DNA of 64,000 nt from an uncultured Geobacteraceae bacterium (GTDB lineage Bacteria > Desulfobacterota > Desulfuromonadia > Geobacterales > Pseudopelobacteraceae), in contig CAIRBT010000016.1 of the NCBI GenBank assembly GCA_903876875.1, positions 1 to 64,000 on the forward strand, read 5' to 3'. The stretch's first letter is position 1. Each line of letters starts with the position of its first letter. Shown piece by piece: positions 8,502 to 17,402 of the stretch. The translations under genes and the position numbers were made by a program. The notes beneath the pieces were generated by a model. It made no database searches. It saw nothing but the letters and a program-made list of their open reading frames with translations, and was not told the origin of the DNA.

Positions 8502-11500
8502 ATGAAAACGTCATCAACCACACTCCCCCTCGGCCTTCGTCTTTCGGTTGTTCAGACGCTGTTGATCGTCGTTGTTATAGCCTGTTTCCTCGGCTTCATG
8601 ACGAACGAAATCGTGCGGCGTTTTGAAACCCATGCGGAGGAGGAACTGGCGCAGCAGGGTGGGTTACTGGTTAACTCCCTCGTGTCCTATCACAACTCAC
8701 TGGCTGGCGACGTAACCCGACTGGCAACTACATTTCGCAGCAGCCTCCCCCTCCCCTACTCCCGAATTCTGACACAAACAGTGACGGCAGGTCAATACCG
8801 CGTGCCTGTCCTGAAAAGTGGTTCCAACCGACTGAACCTGAATTTTCAGCTACTAGAAAAGTTTGCCGCCACAACAAAAACAGACTGTACCCTTTTCGTC
8901 CGTTCCGGCGACAACTTCATTACTATTGCCTCATCTCTGAACGATGGCACGGGGAGCAGAACGGTCGGTTCCCTTCTGGATCAGGGAGATGCCCGGCAGA
9001 ATCTCCTGATGGGCAAAGCTTTTACCGGCAAAACAACCCTCTCCGGCCGGGAGTACATGACCGCATACCTGCCGCTCATAGATTCTAGTGGCGGGGTAAT
9101 CGGCGCGTCAAGCGTCTCCCTTGACTTCACTGAAAACCTCAATGATCTGAAAGAGCGCATACGAAACACCCGGGTTTCCCCCGCCGGCTACATCTATGTG
9201 CTCAACGCCCAACAGGGTAGTGAGGCAGGAACCCTCATCATTCATCCGGCAAAGGAGGGGCGAAACATTGTCAACTCGAAGGAGAGGGATGGCCGGGAAT
9301 TCATCAAGGAGATTCTTGACAAAAAAAATGGCACCATTCGCTACCATTGGTTAAACAGCGAACTGGGGGAAAAACATCCCACACAGCGGCTGGTTGCCTA
9401 CCGTTATTTTAAGGAGTGGCAGTGGGTTATCTGCGTCGGAGCATCTTTTGACGAATATCTGGCAGAGGCCCGCAGCATCCGCAATAGCGTTGCGCTGGCA
9501 GCACTACTGCTGGTTTCCGTCATGGTGCTGACAATTATTTTCAGTGTCCGGCATTGGATCACCAGACCACTCGCAGCCTTTACCGCCCAGCTTGACCGGT
9601 TGGCACACGACGATTTCAGCAAGGGACAACGGCTCACCACACGCAATAACGATGAGCTGGCCTTCCTGGCACGCTCCTTTAATAGCTTGCTCGACATCGT
9701 ACAGGAGCGAGGTGCCAAATTACTCAGCCGCGAAGCCCAGATTCTGCACATCAATGAAACCCTTGAGGAACAGATCGTCGAACGCACCGAAGAGTTGATG
9801 AATAGTGAGCTGCGCTTCCGTTCCTTTGTGGAAAATGCCAACGACATTCTCTTTACCCTGTCGCCGGAAGGCATCATCGTGTACGTGACCCCCTTATGGA
9901 CTCAGGTCGTGGGTCATGACCTGAATGACGTCATCGGCAAATCATTCTTCTCGTTTCTCCACCCCGACGATGTTCCCGGCTTTGCCACCTTTATCCAGAT
10001 GATATTCACCTACAAACTCAAACAGGGGGGAGCCGAGTATCGCCTCGCCTGTACCGACGGCAGTTATAAATGGTACACCGCCAACGGTTCTCCTGCCCTT
10101 GATCCGATTACCGGTACCGACGTTCTCTTTGGCATCGGCAGGGATATTACGGAACGGAAGATGCTGGATGCCACACTCAGAGCCAGCAAGGAATTATACC
10201 AGTCCATGATTGATGCCTTTGATGGCCTGATGTATGTGACTTCACCGGAGTATCGTCTTGAATTCATGAACAACCGGTTGGTTGAAAAAATTGGCCGGGA
10301 TGCCTCGGGTGAATTCTGTTATGGGGCACTCTACGGCCTCAAGGTCCCCTGTAGCTGGTGCGTCATGAAAGAGGTACTCACCAGCGGAATCCCTGTCTGC
10401 CGGGAAATCGAAAAAGTTCTGGAAAACTCATGGGATGAGGCACACTGTTCTCCCCTCAACCATGCACAGGGCTCCGCATCACTGCAAACAATTATCACTG
10501 ATATTACCGCACGTAAACAGATAGAAATCCAGTTGTTGGAGGCAAAACAGTTCAGTGATCAGGTCATATGCAGTGCCCAGGAAGGGGTGATCGTCTATGA
10601 CCGTGACCTTCTCTATCGCGCCTGGAATCCGTTTATGGAACGTTTTACCGGCATGACCAGCGATGAAGTAATCGGCAAACATCCGGCAGAAAGATTTCCA
10701 TTTTTACGGGACAACGGCATGCTGGAACGCCTGGCTACCATGCTCACCGACGGCGTTTCCACGACGCTGGATTTCCCCTATACCGTTCCGCAAAGAAACA
10801 TCTCCGGCTGGGCTTCCGACCTGAGTGCGCCGTTACGAAACAGTGACGGGCAGATTGTGGGAATTATCGCTACCGTTCGCGACATTTCCCATCGCAAGAA
10901 ACTTGAAGAGGAGCTGAATCAGAAAAACGTCCAGTTCTCCCTGTCGGCGGGATTGGCAAAGATTGTTTCCTGGATGTTTGATACGGAACGCAATGGCTTT
11001 ATCTTCAGTGATCAGTACTATGAACTACTCGCCACGACGGCAGAACGGGAAGGGGGCTACTTTGTCCCGACCGAGACCTTTATCCGTGATTTTACTCACC
11101 CGGAAGATGCCTCCCTGCTTGGGCAACAGATCGCTGCCATATTCGCCGAGGGGAGTGATGTTCACTTCATTGAGATTGATCATCGCCTGATGGGACGTGA
11201 CGGTGCGACCCATTATGTCATGACCCGTATCACCATTGAGCGGAATGAGTCCGGTGCCATTACCAGTCTGTACGGCATCAACCAGGACATTACCGATCGG
11301 AAAATGATCGAGCAAAAACTGTACCAGGCCATGGAGGATGCCAAAGAGGCGAGCAGGGCTAAAAGCCAGTTTCTCGCCAACATGAGCCATGAGATTCGCA
11401 CTCCGCTCAACGCCATCATCGGCTTTTCCGGGTTGATCCTCAATACCGGATGGCTCCCCACCTATCAGGAGTACATCAGGAAGATACATTCCGCAGGTGA

Positions 11501-12938
11501 GTTGTTATTAACAACGGTAAATGACATCCTGGATTCATCAAAAATTGAGGCGGGTAAACTGACCTTTGAGGAGATAACATTTTCACCAACTGCGTTAATC
11601 GCCTCTGTGGCAGAGCTGTTACAGGACAAAGCCCGTGAGAAAGAACTCCTCCTTAACGTCGAACTGTCACCCGGCATTGCCCCCCATGTGACGGGCGACC
11701 CCCACCGGTTGACCCAAATCCTGCTCAATCTCCTCAATAACGCGATCAAATTTACCGACGACGGAGAGATAACCGTTGCCTGTGCGTTATTACAGGAAGT
11801 AAACGGGCGGCAACAGCTCAGATTTTCCATTACCGACTCGGGCATTGGCCTTTCGCCGGATCAAATTGCCCGGCTGTTTGCCCCCTTTACCCAGGCCGAC
11901 ACAAGTACCACCCGCCGTTATGGTGGCACCGGCCTTGGTCTGTCAATTTCCAAACAGCTGGTGAATCTGATGAAAGGGGACATGTGGGTTGAAAGCCATC
12001 CGAGAGAAGGGAGCACCTTTCATTTTACCGCCTGGTTTCCCATCGGAAACGCAAGCGATGCTTCGCCGCCATTCTCCCCCCTGCCACCGGTATTGGTCAA
12101 CAGCACACCGCTTGACTTGTCACAGTACCGAATATTACTGGCAGAAGACAACGAGACCAATCAGGAACTGGCGTTGGAACTGTTACGGGATACCGGTGTC
12201 AAACTGGTTATAGTTGATAATGGAGCCAAAGCGGTGCAGCTGGTCATCAATGGCAATGGCATTTTTGATTTGATCTTAATGGACATTCAAATGCCGATAA
12301 TGGATGGCTACGAAGCGACCCGCTTAATCAGAAAGGATGGGCGGTTTAATGAGCTTCCCATTATCGCCATGACCGCCCACGCCATGCTGGAAGAACGGCA
12401 GAAACTGCTGGAGGCTGGCATGAACGCCCATATTGCAAAACCGGTCAACGTAAAAACAATGTTGGAGACCATCGGCTCTTTCCTGGGTAAAACAGACACT
12501 CCACCGGCAGGCACGGGAGATACGCCAGTAAGCACGGCGATCACTCCCGAAGACGCGGTGCATGTTGACCGACTGGACGTGGTCAGTGCGCTGGAGCGCC
12601 TGGATGGCAATCGCAAAATGTACCACTGGCTGGTACGCTCTTTCATTAAAAAGAAGGAGTCGGCTCTTACGGAGCTTGAGGAGGCGATACGGGGCATTGA
12701 CACCACCGTCGCCATACGTGCCGCCCACACGATGAAAAGCAGTGCCGCCACCATCGGTGCTGACCGACTGGCACAGCAGGCGCGGGTACTCGAACAGGCA
12801 CTGATAGCAACCAGGCCGCCGCAGGTGGTGTGGGAAGAATATCAGCAACTTATCACAGAAATGACCCAGGTAATTACTCTTCTTCAAAGCGAAATACTGC
12901 TACCTCAAGAGCCCCCCCCTTTGCAAAAGGGAGATTAA
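8502..12938 (+). CDS. Cache-HAMP-(PAS)4 hybrid histidine kinase with receiver and Hpt
   Basis: 1478 residues. TM about 14-34; periplasmic Cache-type sensor about 45-325 with GYIYVLNAQQGSEAGTLIIHP; TM about 330-349; HAMP about 350-402; PAS domains about 435-555, 560-675, 680-800 and 815-935; HisKA with NMSHEIRTP (His963); HATPase with NLLNNAIKFT, DSGIGL and GGTGLGLSISK; receiver with LLAEDNETN and LMDIQMP (Asp1261); Hpt with AAHTMKSSA (His1409). The second PAS is cysteine-rich (CYG at 606, PCSWC at 616-620, C633, C649), which may bind a metal or be redox-active. The last residues, PPPLQKGD, are encoded by a dispersed C-tract repeat, so the natural C-terminus may have been altered. It is paired with the receiver upstream. 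Confidence 0.93.
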   Translation: MKTSSTTLPLGLRLSVVQTLLIVVVIACFLGFMTNEIVRRFETHAEEELAQQGGLLVNSLVSYHNSLAGDVTRLATTFRSSLPLPYSRILTQTVTAGQYRVPVLKSGSNRLNLNFQLLEKFAATTKTDCTLFVRSGDNFITIASSLNDGTGSRTVGSLLDQGDARQNLLMGKAFTGKTTLSGREYMTAYLPLIDSSGGVIGASSVSLDFTENLNDLKERIRNTRVSPAGYIYVLNAQQGSEAGTLIIHPAKEGRNIVNSKERDGREFIKEILDKKNGTIRYHWLNSELGEKHPTQRLVAYRYFKEWQWVICVGASFDEYLAEARSIRNSVALAALLLVSVMVLTIIFSVRHWITRPLAAFTAQLDRLAHDDFSKGQRLTTRNNDELAFLARSFNSLLDIVQERGAKLLSREAQILHINETLEEQIVERTEELMNSELRFRSFVENANDILFTLSPEGIIVYVTPLWTQVVGHDLNDVIGKSFFSFLHPDDVPGFATFIQMIFTYKLKQGGAEYRLACTDGSYKWYTANGSPALDPITGTDVLFGIGRDITERKMLDATLRASKELYQSMIDAFDGLMYVTSPEYRLEFMNNRLVEKIGRDASGEFCYGALYGLKVPCSWCVMKEVLTSGIPVCREIEKVLENSWDEAHCSPLNHAQGSASLQTIITDITARKQIEIQLLEAKQFSDQVICSAQEGVIVYDRDLLYRAWNPFMERFTGMTSDEVIGKHPAERFPFLRDNGMLERLATMLTDGVSTTLDFPYTVPQRNISGWASDLSAPLRNSDGQIVGIIATVRDISHRKKLEEELNQKNVQFSLSAGLAKIVSWMFDTERNGFIFSDQYYELLATTAEREGGYFVPTETFIRDFTHPEDASLLGQQIAAIFAEGSDVHFIEIDHRLMGRDGATHYVMTRITIERNESGAITSLYGINQDITDRKMIEQKLYQAMEDAKEASRAKSQFLANMSHEIRTPLNAIIGFSGLILNTGWLPTYQEYIRKIHSAGELLLTTVNDILDSSKIEAGKLTFEEITFSPTALIASVAELLQDKAREKELLLNVELSPGIAPHVTGDPHRLTQILLNLLNNAIKFTDDGEITVACALLQEVNGRQQLRFSITDSGIGLSPDQIARLFAPFTQADTSTTRRYGGTGLGLSISKQLVNLMKGDMWVESHPREGSTFHFTAWFPIGNASDASPPFSPLPPVLVNSTPLDLSQYRILLAEDNETNQELALELLRDTGVKLVIVDNGAKAVQLVINGNGIFDLILMDIQMPIMDGYEATRLIRKDGRFNELPIIAMTAHAMLEERQKLLEAGMNAHIAKPVNVKTMLETIGSFLGKTDTPPAGTGDTPVSTAITPEDAVHVDRLDVVSALERLDGNRKMYHWLVRSFIKKKESALTELEEAIRGIDTTVAIRAAHTMKSSAATIGADRLAQQARVLEQALIATRPPQVVWEEYQQLITEMTQVITLLQSEILLPQEPPPLQKGD

Positions 12939-12948
12939 GGGGGCTTTC
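12909..12948. repeat. C-tract inverted-repeat element, copy 2, overlapping a gene end
   Basis: AGCCCCCC...CCCTTTGCAAAAGGG...GGGGGCT folds into nested stems (AGCCCCC/GGGGGCT outside, CCCTTT/AAAGGG inside). It includes the stop codon of the kinase gene and may serve as its transcription terminator, although no T-run of note follows. Confidence 0.6.
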
Positions 12949-13009
12949 CAGTAACATTCCACAATATATGGATTGATCCTGACAAGTTACCTATTTTCAT
13001 TGATTTCTA

Positions 13010-13039
13010 TTGACTTTATCCCCACAAGTACTCTATTTT
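13010..13039 (+). promoter_or_regulatory. Promoter candidate for the CHASE kinase gene
   Basis: TTGACT (13010-13015), 18-base spacer, TATTTT (13034-13039), within the 160-base gap after the preceding kinase. The TTG that could otherwise be read as a start codon is the -35 box in this reading. Confidence 0.4.
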
Positions 13040-13099
13040 GTTAAGATTAGCATTTTAATAATCTCCATCTCCCTTCCGCATAAAACGGTTGGTAGATCA

Positions 13100-15085
13100 A
13101 TGGTCATGAGAGATACTGTCATGGGAAATAGTACGACTATTCATCTTGCAACAGCACTGACCGGGCGACGCGGCAGAGTGTTCATGATTGGTGCCTTCGG
13201 CATGATTATGACCCTCACGCTTTTTGTCATTGTCTGGCGCACCTCCGTGACCGAATATCGGCACAGCTTCACCTCGGATGCCGCCATCCTCAGTAACTCC
13301 GTCACCAACGGCCTCGCCAACTGCCTGCACGACCTGGAAGCGGTGCAACGCTATATGGCGACGGCGGATCATGTTGACAGACAGAGCTTTCAGCTCTTTG
13401 TCAAACCCATGGTGGGGCGGAACGGCGTACAGACGGTGGCATGGATCCCCGCATCACCCCGTACACTTTCGGTTCTCTATGCCGAACCACACCAGGGAAA
13501 TGAGCATCTTTTCGGCCAGGATCTGGCCACAGACCGTCAGCAATCTGAACGAATAAGTTCCGCCATCAGAAGAGGTGATCCACAAGCCGATTTTATCCAG
13601 ACTCAGCCCAATAGACTGGCGTTCCAGATTATTGTACCGGTGTATTCCGCGGGAGGCACCTTCCGTGGCATAGTGCTCGGACAAACGGCTGTTTCTGAAT
13701 TTCTTTCCTCCATCCGTTCCACTGCCAAATCGGTAACCCTTACTGCAGAACTGAACGATCTTGCCCAGGCGAGGAAAATACATTCCGAGCCAACGCCCCC
13801 CCAGACCGACCAGGGTAGTGCGAGCCATTCGCTATTATTTCCGGAATTAAAGCAGAACCGGAATATTGAGTTCGCCGGTCGCACCTGGAATCTGCGTATT
13901 ACGGCCCTCCCCGAATACTTGAGCAAAACCGCTTCCACTCGAAGTATCGTCATCCCCCCCATCGGCATTCTTTTGACGATTCTCTTTTCGGTGGCCTTCA
14001 ACATAGTGCAGGCCCGGCAGGAATTCATTGTGCAGAGTGAGGCCAAAAACAACGGGCACTCGCCAACTGAAGATGGCAAAACGGAACACTATCGGGTGGA
14101 ACTGTCACGCCTTGAAGAGACACTGCGCCTGAAAGATGGCCTCCTTGAACAGGAGCAGGAGGAGCGAAAGAAAATTCAGGAGGAGTTGTTAATAAAACAG
14201 ATACAACTGCAGTCGCTGAATGAAAATCTTGAGCAATGGATCGCAACGGAGTTCGAGATAAACCGGGCTAAGGACGCCATCCTGCTTCAGCAGGACAAAC
14301 TGGCCTCCATTGGTCAACTGGCAGCGGGAGTGGCCCACGAGGTCAATAATCCGATCGGCTTTATCATGAGCAATCTATGTACGTTCCGCACCTACGCCCA
14401 GACCATCATTTCCTATATTCAAGCCGCCGATGCGACGGTTTCCAACTCCTGCCCGCCAGAGAAGATCACAGCCCTGAGTGAGTTACGGGAGAGCATGAGC
14501 ATGGCATATGTACTGGAAGACATCCCGGATCTCATTGCGGAATCCCTGGACGGGGCAGAGCGGGTGAAGCAGATCGTCATGGATTTATTGGCATTTGCCC
14601 GCCCCGGCAACACCGGTGTCATGGCCACCGATATCAACAAATGCATCCAGAGCACGGTAAATATTGTTCATAACGAGATCAAGTATGTGGCAGACCTCGT
14701 ACTCGAACTGGGAGAACTACCCAAGATATCCTGCAATCCCCAGCAGATTAATCAGGTTGTTGCCAATCTTCTGGTCAATGCCGCCCATTCAATGACCACC
14801 TTTGGAAAAATCACCGTTACCTCCCGCCATGAGTCGGAATCAGTTATTATAACCGTCACTGATACCGGTTGTGGCATTCCCCCGGAAATCATCTCGAAAA
14901 TATTTGATCCTTTTTTCACCACCAAGGATGTGGGGAAAGGAACCGGACTTGGCCTCAGTATCTGCTTTGACATTATCAAGAAACATGATGGCGTCATTTC
15001 TTTGGATAGCAGTCCCGGCCAGGGGACGACATTTACCATTACTCTACCGGCAAAGATTTACACCGATACGGAAGAAAGCATATGA
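13100..15085 (+). CDS. CHASE-domain sensor histidine kinase, no receiver
   Basis: About 661 residues from the ATG at 13100; ATGs at 13106 and 13121 are alternatives and no start has a clear ribosome binding site. TM about 28-48; periplasmic CHASE-type domain about 55-280 with LEAVQRYMATAD and VQTVAWIP; TM about 284-304; charged coiled coil about 325-400; HisKA of the LAAGVAHEVNNP class (His413); HATPase ending GKGTGLGLSICFDII. It has neither receiver nor Hpt, so it needs an external partner, the natural choice being the receivers encoded alongside. Its stop overlaps the next kinase's start by four bases (ATGA), which implies translational coupling and a working pair. Confidence 0.92.
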   Translation: MVMRDTVMGNSTTIHLATALTGRRGRVFMIGAFGMIMTLTLFVIVWRTSVTEYRHSFTSDAAILSNSVTNGLANCLHDLEAVQRYMATADHVDRQSFQLFVKPMVGRNGVQTVAWIPASPRTLSVLYAEPHQGNEHLFGQDLATDRQQSERISSAIRRGDPQADFIQTQPNRLAFQIIVPVYSAGGTFRGIVLGQTAVSEFLSSIRSTAKSVTLTAELNDLAQARKIHSEPTPPQTDQGSASHSLLFPELKQNRNIEFAGRTWNLRITALPEYLSKTASTRSIVIPPIGILLTILFSVAFNIVQARQEFIVQSEAKNNGHSPTEDGKTEHYRVELSRLEETLRLKDGLLEQEQEERKKIQEELLIKQIQLQSLNENLEQWIATEFEINRAKDAILLQQDKLASIGQLAAGVAHEVNNPIGFIMSNLCTFRTYAQTIISYIQAADATVSNSCPPEKITALSELRESMSMAYVLEDIPDLIAESLDGAERVKQIVMDLLAFARPGNTGVMATDINKCIQSTVNIVHNEIKYVADLVLELGELPKISCNPQQINQVVANLLVNAAHSMTTFGKITVTSRHESESVIITVTDTGCGIPPEIISKIFDPFFTTKDVGKGTGLGLSICFDIIKKHDGVISLDSSPGQGTTFTITLPAKIYTDTEESI

Positions 15086-17379
15086 ATATCAGTACACCGG
15101 CCAGAAAAAAGAGAATCAACGACATCAGTGCCTTAATGATAGTTGGCTGGACGTTTGTCGTCCTGATTTCATTGGTAATCTACCAGGATCAGGGAGAGCA
15201 GGCCCTGCTGTCAAACAGTGTGATCATGGCCCGAAACGTCTATTCGAAGGATATCGCTTTCCGAAAATGGGCGGCGACCTATGGCACGCTGGCACAGGGA
15301 CATAATCATACGAACGCCGCCACTCCCCTGCCACGCACGCTGTTCCCCCCTTCGGAAAATGCCCCGACCCAACTGAACCCGGCGGTGGTACACCGGCAAA
15401 TATTTGATATAACCAAAGAGGACAAAGACGCACCCCAGAGTCATTTAACAAGCCTGAAGCCGCTCCGCCCCGAAAACGTACCCGATGAGTGGGAGCGTGC
15501 CGCACTTATTTCCCTGGAAAATGGTGCCGCCGAGGTCAGCGAACTGCTCAAAGATGTGGATCCTCCCGTCGTCCGTTTTATCAAGCCACTACTGACGGAA
15601 CAGTCGTGCCTTGATTGCCATATCAAACAGGGTAACAAAGAGGGAGATATCCTCGGTGGCATTGCCATTTCGGTACCAATTACCCCGCTGATCGAAAAAA
15701 TGGCACATGACACCCGCATTCAATACGGTTTCCACCTCATTGCCTGGCTCCTTGGTGTGTTTGGATTAGTAGCTGCACATCGCTACATAAATGTCACCCA
15801 GCGGGGGGCTGAGGTAATTTCCCAACTGGTCGAAGCGACCGGTCAGGGGATCTACGGCATTGACCGGGCGGGTCGCTGTACCTTCGTCAACAGAGCCGGG
15901 CTGGAAATGTTGGGATACGAGTTAGCAGACTGCCTCGACAAGAACATGCATGAGCTGATTCACCATAGTCATGGAGATGGCACCCCCTACGCCCAGAAAA
16001 CGTGCCCCATATTCCGGGCAATAGACCACGGTGAAGAGTGCCATATCAGTGATGACCTATTCTGGAAACGGGACGGCACAGCGTTCCCGGTTGAATATTC
16101 ATCACACCCGATCATTGTAGACGGAAAAACCTATGGCGCAGCCATCAGTTTTTCAGACATAACTGAGCGGTTTCGTGCCGTGCAGGATTTGCAAAAGGCC
16201 AAGGAGCTGGCTGAGCTTTCCCGTGAACGTGCCGAAGCGGCCACCAGAGCCAAAAGTGATTTTCTTGATAATATGAGCCACGAGTTTCGTACACCATTAA
16301 ACGGAATCTCCGGCATGATCGAGCTTCTCAAAATGACCGAACTGACATCAGAGCAGCTCAGATATCTGAATTCACTTGAAAAATCTGGCGATGACCTTAC
16401 GTCGCTCATCAATAATGTGCTTGATCTTTCTAATATTGATGCTGGTCACATTTCGCTGAAGCTCTCCCGCTTCAGTCTTAAAAAATGCATTGACGATATT
16501 GTTCAGACACAGATGCCGTTTATTACTTCAAAGCATCTTTCACTAGGAGTTGAGTATGGGGAGGATATCCCCTTTGGCATCGTTGGAGACAAATTCCGTT
16601 TCCAGCAGATTCTACTCAATCTACTGGGAAATGCCATAAAATTCACTATCAAAGGTGGCGTGACGGTAACAGTTTCTATCGTTGAGCATAACGACCCCTT
16701 TATCGTGGTGCAGATAGCGGTACGTGACACCGGTATCGGCATACGACACGAGTCGCTTGAACATATTTTTGAGACCTTCAGCCAGATTGAACGCTCCGCA
16801 ACCCGGCAATTTGGCGGAACCGGTCTTGGCCTCACTCTGGCCAGACGCTTGGTTCGTATCATGGACGGCACCATTACCGTTGAGAGCAAGCCCGGTACGG
16901 GAAGCTGTTTCAACGTCAGAATCCCCTTCATCAGTATCAGCAAGGCTCTGGTTGAAGAGGAAGAAGATTCCCTACGGCGTTTAACGTCAGAATTCTCCAA
17001 TAAACGGGTACTTGTGGTTGAGGACCATCACATTAACCTGGAAGCGGTCACATCCATACTCCGAAAACATGGCTACCTCGTTGAAACGGCCTCCAACGGT
17101 GTTGAATGCCTTGCCGCTCTGGAGCAGTCCCCCGCGGATATTGTCATCATGGATATCCAGATGCCGGTAATGAACGGTGAGGAGACTCTCAAGGTCATAC
17201 GGGATAAAGAGCAGGGCACCACCACACATCTTCCGGTGCTTGCCCTTACCGCCTATGCACAACTAGGTGACAAGGAGCGACTGTTGCAACTCGGCTTTGA
17301 TGGCTATATTTCAAAGCCGGTTAAATCCGTCGGGTTGATTGCTGAGATCCATCGAATACTGGTGTTGGAGGGAAAATGA
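15082..17379 (+). CDS. c-type haem (DUF3365/Tll0287-like) PAS hybrid histidine kinase
   Basis: 765 residues. TM about 15-33; periplasmic domain about 35-210 of the DUF3365 (Tll0287-like) type carrying one haem-attachment motif SCLDCH (C176, C179, H180); TM about 215-234; PAS about 242-365; HisKA with NMSHEFRTPLNG (His400); HATPase with NLLGNAIKFT, DTGIGI and GGTGLGLTLARRL; receiver with VLVVEDHHIN and IMDIQMPVMNG (Asp691), ending near residue 765. It has no Hpt. The haem would be attached outside the membrane by the cytochrome c maturation machinery, so redox state, NO, CO or O2 are plausible signals; this follows from the motif and is not shown. ATG at 15082 overlaps the previous stop. Confidence 0.92.
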   Translation: MNISTPARKKRINDISALMIVGWTFVVLISLVIYQDQGEQALLSNSVIMARNVYSKDIAFRKWAATYGTLAQGHNHTNAATPLPRTLFPPSENAPTQLNPAVVHRQIFDITKEDKDAPQSHLTSLKPLRPENVPDEWERAALISLENGAAEVSELLKDVDPPVVRFIKPLLTEQSCLDCHIKQGNKEGDILGGIAISVPITPLIEKMAHDTRIQYGFHLIAWLLGVFGLVAAHRYINVTQRGAEVISQLVEATGQGIYGIDRAGRCTFVNRAGLEMLGYELADCLDKNMHELIHHSHGDGTPYAQKTCPIFRAIDHGEECHISDDLFWKRDGTAFPVEYSSHPIIVDGKTYGAAISFSDITERFRAVQDLQKAKELAELSRERAEAATRAKSDFLDNMSHEFRTPLNGISGMIELLKMTELTSEQLRYLNSLEKSGDDLTSLINNVLDLSNIDAGHISLKLSRFSLKKCIDDIVQTQMPFITSKHLSLGVEYGEDIPFGIVGDKFRFQQILLNLLGNAIKFTIKGGVTVTVSIVEHNDPFIVVQIAVRDTGIGIRHESLEHIFETFSQIERSATRQFGGTGLGLTLARRLVRIMDGTITVESKPGTGSCFNVRIPFISISKALVEEEEDSLRRLTSEFSNKRVLVVEDHHINLEAVTSILRKHGYLVETASNGVECLAALEQSPADIVIMDIQMPVMNGEETLKVIRDKEQGTTTHLPVLALTAYAQLGDKERLLQLGFDGYISKPVKSVGLIAEIHRILVLEGK

Positions 17380-17402
17380 CAATCACGGGACTATTCACTT
17401 AA
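17376..17402 (+). other. Eight-codon minicistron linking two kinase genes
   Basis: ATG at 17376 overlaps the stop of the haem kinase, has TTGGAGGG just upstream, and reads MTITGLFT before TAA (17400-17402). That TAA shares its last A with the ATG of the next kinase (TAATG). The next gene has no good ribosome binding site of its own, so translation reinitiation through this short frame is likely. Alternatively it is the trace of a small frameshift in an older start. Confidence 0.45.

Noticed and set aside
10330-10365. Second haem-binding motif in the Cache/HAMP kinase
   Set aside because: The PCSWC sequence is CxxC without the following His, and the PAS domain is cytoplasmic by topology, so c-type haem attachment is unlikely.
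13010-13099. TTG start with an N-terminal hydrophobic stretch for the CHASE kinase at 13100
   Set aside because: The TTG lies in a promoter-like TTGACT box, no ribosome binding site precedes it, and the extra segment would put an additional membrane helix before the expected first one.
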